Below are positions 5,789 through 8,764 of a DNA stretch of 8,764 bases, piece after piece. Within the stretch, counting starts at the first letter, position 1. Every line of letters begins with the position of its first letter. The position numbers and the translations under genes were made by a program. The notes under the pieces are model-generated. The model saw only the letters and a program-made list of their open reading frames with translations. It searched no databases and was not told the origin of the DNA. Source of the stretch: Actinomycetota bacterium. GTDB taxonomy: Bacteria; Actinomycetota; Acidimicrobiia; Acidimicrobiales; JAHWKP01. Location: the NCBI GenBank assembly GCA_019347775.1, contig JAHWKP010000066.1, forward strand, positions 1-8,764, written 5' to 3'.

Positions 5789-6898
5789 TCAACGCGGCAA
5801 ACCCAGCACTCGTTCGCCGATGATGTTGCGTTGGACCTCCGAGGTCCCTCCCCCGATGGTGAGCGCGGTGGAGAAGAGGAAGCCGTAGTGCCAGAGCGCG
5901 TCCTCACTGCCGAGCGGGCCTGGACCAGCCAGCATCCCGAACGGCCCGGCCAGGTCCTTCGCGAGTCCCATGAGCCGCTGTCCGTGCTCGTCGGCGAGGG
6001 CCTTGGCGACTGAGGACTCAGGGCCGGCAGGTTTGCCGGCCACCCGCATTCCGAGGGCGCGCAACCGCAGAGCCCTCAGGACCTCACCTTCGGCCCAGAT
6101 CCGCACCAGACGGTCGCGGGCGACGGCGTCGCGCAAACCACCGCCCTCGCGAACTGCCTCTAACAGATCGTCGTGGGTGGGTCCCCGTCCCCACAGGGCT
6201 CCTTCGCCCGACAGCGAAACCCTCTCCTGCGCAAGCGTCACCTTGGCGAGCGCCCATCCACCTCCCTCCTCACCAACGAGATGCTCAGGGCCTAACCGCA
6301 CATCGGTGAGGAACACCTCGTTGAAGGTGTGGGCCCCGGTCATCTCCACGAGCGGCCGTATGTCGACACCGGGAGCATCCATCGGGCAGATGAAGTACGA
6401 GATGCCGGCCGGTCCCTTTGTGTCGGTCTCCGTGCGAGCAAGGAGGATGCCGAACCGGGCGGTGTGCGCGAGCGAGGTCCAGACTTTCTGGCCATTGACG
6501 ATGTAGTCGTCGCCGTCCCGGAGCGCGGTGGTGCGCAGCGCGGCTAGGTCCGAGCCTGCTTCGGGCTCGCTGAAGAGCTGGCACCACAGCTCCTCACCCG
6601 CCAGCATCGGGAACAAATAGCGCTCCTGCTGCGCGGGCGTGCCGGCATGCAGCAGCGTCGGACCGGCCCACCCCGTTCCGATCGGGTTGGCCGGCCGCCG
6701 CACCCCGGCCTCGCGCAACTCCTCGTCGATGATCAGTTGGTGGATGGGATCGGCCGCCAGGCCCCACGGCGGAGGCCAGTGCGGCGCGACGTATCCGGCC
6801 TCCGCCAGGTCTCGGCCCGACGGACGGGGATGGGCATTCAGCCACTCGCGAACCTTCAACCGCCGAGGATCGTCTGCCGGGGCGACTTCGATGCGCAC
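5789..6898 (-). CDS. Acyl-CoA dehydrogenase (FadE-type)
   Basis: This 369-residue flavoenzyme should catalyse alpha,beta-dehydrogenation of an acyl-CoA with FAD, passing electrons to electron-transfer flavoprotein. N-terminal helices (~1-100) are followed by the FAD/substrate strand region WCQLFSEPEAGSDLAALRT (105-123), DDYIVNGQKVWTSLAH (130-145) and KGPAGISYFICPMDAPGV (161-178), then the C-terminal helical domain ending IGGGTSEVQRNIIGERVLG (348-366). The canonical catalytic Glu of MCAD/SCAD (in the sequence YEGT) is Gly350 here; Glu225 in LAQERVSL may serve instead, as in isovaleryl- and long-chain dehydrogenases. The start is GTG 6898-6896; ATG 7087 lies inside the divergent gene and is rejected. 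No Shine-Dalgarno precedes the GTG. It is convergent with the flavoprotein gene and divergent from a FadD-like gene, suggesting joint fatty-acid or sterol side-chain degradation. It could be one subunit of a heteromeric dehydrogenase, but no partner is in the window. Confidence 0.94.
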   Translation of the reverse strand: MRIEVAPADDPRRLKVREWLNAHPRPSGRDLAEAGYVAPHWPPPWGLAADPIHQLIIDEELREAGVRRPANPIGTGWAGPTLLHAGTPAQQERYLFPMLAGEELWCQLFSEPEAGSDLAALRTTALRDGDDYIVNGQKVWTSLAHTARFGILLARTETDTKGPAGISYFICPMDAPGVDIRPLVEMTGAHTFNEVFLTDVRLGPEHLVGEEGGGWALAKVTLAQERVSLSGEGALWGRGPTHDDLLEAVREGGGLRDAVARDRLVRIWAEGEVLRALRLRALGMRVAGKPAGPESSVAKALADEHGQRLMGLAKDLAGPFGMLAGPGPLGSEDALWHYGFLFSTALTIGGGTSEVQRNIIGERVLGLPR

Positions 6899-6905
6899 GG
6901 GAGGG

Positions 6906-6912
6906 CAAGCTA
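6906..6912. promoter_or_regulatory. Shared symmetric -10-like element between FadE-type and FadD-type genes
   Basis: CAAGCTA reads TAGCTT on the minus strand (6912-6907), 8 bases before the dehydrogenase GTG, and CAAGCT on the plus strand (6906-6911), 9 bases before the synthetase ATG at 6921. The gap is only 22 bases. Both strands fit the essential A2/T6 of a -10, with start sites near 6900 (-) and 6918 (+), 18 bases apart. The geometry equals that of the 2033-2039 element. No operator palindrome for a FadR/KstR-like repressor is evident. Confidence 0.3.
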
Positions 6913-6920
6913 TCGGGCCA

Positions 6921-8561
6921 ATGAGCGGATGGAATTGGGCCGATATCTGGGAAACCGTGGCCGAGACCCGCCCCGACGCCCCGGCACAGGTACATGGCAA
7001 CCGACGGGTCACGTGGGCCGAGCTGGACCGGCGAGCCGACGGGGTGGCGCAGGCCCTCCTCGACCTCGAGCTCTCCGCCCAGGACAAGGTCGCCCAGTAC
7101 CTCTACAACTGCCCCGAATATCTGGAGTCGGTGTTCGGCACCGTCAAAGCAGGCCTGGTTCCGGTCAACACCAACTACCGCTACGAGCTCGACGAGCTGG
7201 TTTACCTGTGGGACAACGCCGACGCCGTCGCCGTGGTGTTCCACGAGTCCTTCACCGAGAAGGTCGACGCCGTGCGTTCCCGTCTGCCGAAGGTCCGCGG
7301 CTGGTTCCGGGTGACCGACGAGCCCTCCGCCGACGATGACGCTTGCCCGGACTGGGCCGTGCCATACGAGGAGGCAGCCACCTCCGCGGCCGCCCGGACG
7401 GCGCCGCCCTGGTCTCGCAGCGGCGATGACCTGTTCCTGCTCTACACGGGCGGCACGACCGGCATGCCGAAGGGCGTCATGTGGCGCCAAGACGACCTTT
7501 TCTCGATCCTCAACGGCGCAAGCCTTGTCCGCCACCCCACCGATGCAGGCCTCGAGGGCATCAGAGCGAACCTCGCGGCCGTGGACGCCGGCGCGGTCGG
7601 GCTCCCTGCCTGTCCGTTGATGCACGGAACCGGCGCCCTGACCGCGCTGTCGGTGATGAATGGTGGGGGCTGCGTCGTGACGTTGGAGCCGCGCAGCCTC
7701 GACGTCGAGAAGCTGCTGGACGCGATCTCCACCCACCGGGTCCAGCACCTGGCCATCGTGGGCGACGCTTTCGCGAAGCCCATCCTGGCAATGCTCGACG
7801 ACAATCCCGGACGCTGGGACATCTCCAGCCTGATTCTGATCGTCTCGTCCGGCGTGATGTGGAGCGAAGATGTGAAAGCTGGCCTCCTGCGCCATCACCC
7901 AGGAATGCTGCTGGCCGATACGTTTGCCTCCTCGGAGGCGCTGGGCATGGGGACTTCTGTGTCCAGCGCCGCGGGAACTGCAACTACGGCCCGGTTCACG
8001 CTGGGCGAGGACGCCCGGGTGATCCGCCCCGACGGCACGTCCGTGGAGCCCGGATCGGATGAGATAGGGATGGTGGCCGTAAGGGGCCGCACCCCGATCG
8101 GGTACTACAAGGATCCCGAGAAGTCCGCGAAGATCTTCGTGGAGATCGACGGCAAACGCTACGTCGTCCCCGGCGACTACGGCCGCTACGAGGACGACGG
8201 CACCGTGACCCTGCTCGGCCGCGGCTCGACGTGCATCAACACCGGCGGCGAGAAGGTGTTCCCCGAGGAGGTCGAGGTCGCGCTCAAGTCGCATCCGTCA
8301 GTGACGGACGCCTTGGCCGTGGGTATCCCCGACCCGAGATTCGGCGAATCCGTCTGTGCAGTCGTCGAGCCTGTTCCGGGAATGGCAGTTGCACAAGACG
8401 AAGTCATCGCTCATGTCAAGGGGCGCCTGGCCGCTTACAAGGCACCTCGACACGTCGTCGTAGTCCCGTCGATCGAACGAGCCGCCAACGGTAAGGCCGA
8501 TTACAAACGTTGGAAAGCCGAGGCCGCGGCCCGAGTTACCGCGACCGGCACATCCGCTTGA
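6921..8561 (+). CDS. Acyl-CoA synthetase, AMP-binding family (FadD19-like)
   Basis: This 546-residue protein activates a carboxylic acid to acyl-AMP and then acyl-CoA. Visible motifs are the P-loop YTGGTTGMPKG (175-185) followed by VMWRQDDLF, typical of the mycobacterial FadD19 branch, PLMHGTGA (232-239), the A5 region ADTFASSEA (332-340, Glu339), GYYKDPEKSAKIF (394-406), VVPGDYGRYEDDGTV (415-429, ribose-binding Asp419), GRGSTCINTGGEKVFPEEVE (433-452) and the A10 lysine in NGKADYKRW (Lys525). All key residues are intact. FadD19 acts on sterol side-chain acids, but the branch also holds fatty-acid ligases, so the substrate is unsettled. ATG 6921 gives a normal N-terminus (MSGWNWADIWE); ATG 6639 lies in the divergent dehydrogenase. 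There is no Shine-Dalgarno. Its stop TGA overlaps the TTG of the next gene, and its divergent partner is an acyl-CoA dehydrogenase, which supports a beta-oxidation role. Confidence 0.95.
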   Translation: MSGWNWADIWETVAETRPDAPAQVHGNRRVTWAELDRRADGVAQALLDLELSAQDKVAQYLYNCPEYLESVFGTVKAGLVPVNTNYRYELDELVYLWDNADAVAVVFHESFTEKVDAVRSRLPKVRGWFRVTDEPSADDDACPDWAVPYEEAATSAAARTAPPWSRSGDDLFLLYTGGTTGMPKGVMWRQDDLFSILNGASLVRHPTDAGLEGIRANLAAVDAGAVGLPACPLMHGTGALTALSVMNGGGCVVTLEPRSLDVEKLLDAISTHRVQHLAIVGDAFAKPILAMLDDNPGRWDISSLILIVSSGVMWSEDVKAGLLRHHPGMLLADTFASSEALGMGTSVSSAAGTATTARFTLGEDARVIRPDGTSVEPGSDEIGMVAVRGRTPIGYYKDPEKSAKIFVEIDGKRYVVPGDYGRYEDDGTVTLLGRGSTCINTGGEKVFPEEVEVALKSHPSVTDALAVGIPDPRFGESVCAVVEPVPGMAVAQDEVIAHVKGRLAAYKAPRHVVVVPSIERAANGKADYKRWKAEAAARVTATGTSA

Positions 8562-8764
8562 CCTCCCCGAGTTCAGCCCGGACTCTTCGGTACCACCTGC
8601 GGCGCGTCTTCGCACAGTTTCTCCTCGTTCTGGTACTGGCAGCGCTCGTCGCGACGGCTTCGATCGTCGGTAGCGCCCGCACGATCACCGATCTGATCGA
8701 AAGGAACGAGCCTCTCTTGGAAGCCAACTCCCTCACGCTTCAGTACCTCACGGACGCGCAGACG
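8558..8764 (+). CDS. N-terminus of a membrane sensor protein, probably CHASE3-type (partial)
   Basis: The frame opens with TTG at 8558, overlapping the synthetase stop (TTGA), and runs open to the window end (69 codons). A basic N-terminus (MTSPSSARTLRYHLRRV) is followed by one hydrophobic segment, FLLVLVLAALVATASIVG (residues 21-38), then an extracytoplasmic-like helix ITDLIERNEPLLEANSLTLQ and YLTDAQT. The spacing and the ending LTDAQT resemble CHASE3 domains (typically ...L.D.ETG.RGYLLTG), found in histidine kinases, GGDEF proteins and chemoreceptors. The effector domain lies beyond the window, so the class of sensor is unknown. TTG is chosen because of the stop-start overlap and because no ATG or GTG occurs earlier in frame near the hydrophobic segment; no Shine-Dalgarno is visible, consistent with coupled translation. 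The coding frame has normal GC3 bias. Confidence 0.7.
   Translation, partial: MTSPSSARTLRYHLRRVFAQFLLVLVLAALVATASIVGSARTITDLIERNEPLLEANSLTLQYLTDAQT

Noticed and set aside
6639..6920. N-terminal extension of the acyl-CoA synthetase to ATG 6639
   Set aside because: Lies inside the dehydrogenase coding region; the normal family N-terminus begins at 6921.
6594..8294. 566-residue minus-strand open frame
   Set aside because: Runs antisense through the AMP-binding gene and into the dehydrogenase in another frame; both have intact motifs, so it is a high-GC artefact.
1..8764. CRISPR array, tRNA/rRNA, insertion sequence, toxin-antitoxin or defence system
   Set aside because: No periodic repeats, cloverleaf-like sequence, transposase motif or small paired genes were seen; the genes present are metabolic or envelope-related families.

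Overview
The window looks like chromosomal DNA of a high-GC actinobacterium, most likely an uncultured member of the Acidimicrobiia or a relative. This is inferred from gene content and protein style: actinobacterial VanW-type exported protein, geranylgeranyl-reductase-like flavoprotein, FadD19-type acyl-CoA synthetase, nitronate monooxygenase, strong GC3 bias, frequent GTG/TTG starts and few Shine-Dalgarno sequences. No tRNA, rRNA, CRISPR, insertion sequence or phage gene was seen. Coding density is very high and no gene-free stretch exceeds about 100 bases.

Layout: bases 1-780 hold, on the minus strand, a thioredoxin/TPR-type (YbbN/CnoX-like) gene whose C-terminus is lost in unrelated, extremely GC-rich sequence. 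The same first ~200 bases read well on the plus strand as a different protein (proline-rich linker plus possible Hpt helix). Both readings break down at the same spot (~187-207), which suggests a chimeric contig end or a recombination junction. A 74-residue putative zinc-binding protein (845-1069, +) follows and overlaps tail-to-tail with a nitronate monooxygenase (1056-2027, -).

Divergent from the monooxygenase is a tight three-gene plus-strand operon: a membrane-anchored VanW-domain protein (2043-3701), a TIGR01777-type sugar-epimerase-like SDR (3706-4572) and a geranylgeranyl-reductase-family flavoprotein (4581-5696). The set is compatible with envelope or isoprenoid-lipid metabolism, but no pathway is proven. 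A GC-rich hairpin (5733-5760) separates this operon from a convergent acyl-CoA dehydrogenase (5789-6898, -).

The dehydrogenase is divergently paired, across a 22-base gap, with a FadD19-like acyl-CoA synthetase (6921-8561, +). Together they look like an acyl (fatty acid or sterol side chain) activation and first-oxidation module. The synthetase stop codon overlaps a TTG start of a membrane protein cut by the window end, probably a CHASE3-type sensor.

The most notable non-coding signal is that both tight divergent pairs (15-base and 22-base gaps) have one symmetric -10-like heptamer (CANNNTA) placed so that transcripts on both strands would be leaderless or nearly so. I found no convincing new defence, mobile or biosynthetic system; most genes belong to known families.
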